Assembly (NCBI GenBank): GCA_007116095.1
Contig: SKJD01000029.1
Coordinates: forward strand, 1 to 13,574
Source: Candidatus Hydrogenedentota bacterium
GTDB taxonomy: Bacteria > Hydrogenedentota > Hydrogenedentia > Hydrogenedentales > SCBR16-9
DNA length: 13,574 bases
Direction of reading: 5' to 3'
Under the pieces are notes generated by a model. That model ran no database searches. It worked only from the letters and a program-made list of their open reading frames with translations, and was not told the origin of the DNA. How positions within the stretch are numbered: position 1 is the first letter of the stretch; each line of letters begins with the position of its first letter. Below, piece by piece: positions 12,634 to 13,574 of this stretch. The translations under genes were made by a program, and so were the position numbers.

Positions 12634-13574
12634 ATGCGGATGCTCATGTGGGGGGTGACACTGGGGGTGATGCTGGGCTGGGCCGCGGAGGCCCGGGCCT
12701 GGGGCATGGCGACGCATATCCTGATGGTGGAGCAGGCCACGGGCAAGCGGAATCCGGAGCAGAATCTGGGCTCGATGATGACCGACATGAACCAGGCTGC
12801 CGCGCTGGATGCGGAATTGCGGCATGCCATCGGGACCTTGACGCATTTTGAATTTGATCGCCTGCGGCCGTCGTGTTTCGCCCGGGGCTTCGCCTCGCAC
12901 AACAATGTCTGGGGCGCGGACTGGTACTCCCATCAGTATTGGCTGGAGGACGTGCCGGAATCGGAGTGGTACTACCCCACCCACAAGATTTATGAGCTGG
13001 CCGAGGAGTTGGACATCACGCTCAATGAGGCGGAGTATTATTTCGAGATGGCGATGGAAATCCTGTTGCGGCGGGACACCGGCCCGGAGCTGGGCTACCA
13101 GATTCTTTTCGCCACCCTCGCCTTTGACGAGACGCATCGCCGCGACCTGATCGACGCCTTTGCCGAACCGCTGGCGGCGCGCATGCCGGGGATGTCGGTG
13201 GCGGAGGCCACGCGGACGTTGAACCTGTCCATGCGTTCCTTTCACCGCATGCTGCAAGTCTACGGCAACGCCTATGTCCAGGGCGAGTTGGAGCTGGCGC
13301 GGCTTCTGGTTGCGGTCGGCGTCTTCTACCTGAACGTCCGGCCAATGGAGGTGGCGTACAACCTGCGCTATGCGGTGGAATGGTGCAGCGCCGACTACAG
13401 GGAAGAGCTGGACCGCATCAGCGATGTCCTGACGCCCCTGCTGGTGGCGGCCTACCCGGTAGTGTCGTGCGATGATGATACGCCCTGGGGCTGTACGCCC
13501 GGAGAAGGCGAGTCCAGCCCGGCCTCGCTGGCCCCGTTGTTGGTGCTGAGTCTCTTGCTGCGGCCCGTGCCGCC
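12634..13574 (+). CDS. Secreted zinc-dependent phospholipase C-like protein, cut by the window edge
   Basis: At least 313 codons are open and no stop is reached. ATG 12634 follows AGGAGA (12618-12623). Residues 1-22 form a Sec signal peptide ending ARA, so the mature protein begins WGMATH with W23 and H28. An N-terminal tryptophan that binds zinc through its amino group, followed by histidines and aspartates, is typical of the zinc-dependent phospholipase C / P1 nuclease fold. Candidate further ligands are D51, H71, H89, D96 and H100 (in THF, ASHNNVWGADWYSH). The WGxxTH start favours the phospholipase side over P1 nuclease. The body is mostly helical, as in that fold. Near the window edge, two cysteines (C279, C287) and a Gly/Ser linker lead to a hydrophobic run (SLAPLLVLSLLLR), which looks like a C-terminal membrane or sorting anchor. 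Likely exported and surface-attached; the substrate is inferred from family only. Confidence 0.65.
   Translation, partial: MRMLMWGVTLGVMLGWAAEARAWGMATHILMVEQATGKRNPEQNLGSMMTDMNQAAALDAELRHAIGTLTHFEFDRLRPSCFARGFASHNNVWGADWYSHQYWLEDVPESEWYYPTHKIYELAEELDITLNEAEYYFEMAMEILLRRDTGPELGYQILFATLAFDETHRRDLIDAFAEPLAARMPGMSVAEATRTLNLSMRSFHRMLQVYGNAYVQGELELARLLVAVGVFYLNVRPMEVAYNLRYAVEWCSADYREELDRISDVLTPLLVAAYPVVSCDDDTPWGCTPGEGESSPASLAPLLVLSLLLRPVP

Overview
The window looks like chromosome from an uncultivated, GC-rich Gram-negative bacterium. Three Tat-exported Gfo/Idh/MocA oxidoreductases within about 7 kb, a large TPR lipoprotein, and gene-poor gaps full of palindromic repeats resemble genomes of Planctomycetes-like or Hydrogenedentes-like lineages. 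That placement is inference from gene content; the window has no rRNA or phylogenetic marker that I can use to fix it.

Layout, left to right. Bases 1-314 hold repeats and no convincing gene. A Tat-exported oxidoreductase (315-1622, +) runs into a 31-bp tandem palindromic repeat (1649-1730). It converges on a second Tat-exported oxidoreductase (1766-3088, -). Upstream of that gene on the same strand, beyond a repeat element (3145-3224), lie a 15-repeat TPR lipoprotein (3226-4953, -) and rnhB for ribonuclease HII (5009-5704, -), 55 bp apart and probably co-transcribed. A third Tat-exported oxidoreductase (5994-7289, +) is divergent from rnhB and convergent with an alpha/beta hydrolase (7395-8276, -), with a perfect 8-bp-stem hairpin between them. 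Bases 8277-9354 hold no gene but are packed with hairpin repeats and two intrinsic terminators. Next is a large multi-pass membrane protein resembling a GT-C glycosyltransferase, with a long proline-rich N-terminal arm and a long acidic C-terminal tail (9355-11928, -). A second repeat-rich gap (11929-12633) follows. The window ends inside a secreted protein that resembles zinc-dependent phospholipase C and has an anchor-like C-terminal tail (12634 to edge, +).

How the genes relate. The three oxidoreductases share length (431-440 aa), a twin-arginine leader, a nucleotide-binding glycine motif and an EKP motif, but they sit on different strands in different transcription units. They look like a local cluster of divergent paralogues for extracytoplasmic sugar or polyol redox chemistry, not one operon. 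rnhB is housekeeping. I see no defence system, CRISPR, transposase, integrase, tRNA or rRNA.

The most distinctive signal is in the intergenic DNA. Two independent families of hairpin repeats recur in both orientations. In each, the stem changes from copy to copy while base pairing is largely kept: GCGAACT/AGTTCGC, GCAAACT/AGTTTGC, GCAAAGT/ACTTTGC and GCAAAGC/GCTTTGC in one; GACCGC/GCGGTC, GACCCC/GGGGTC and AACCCC/GGGGTT in the other. This compensatory pattern points to selection or copying that acts on the folded form.
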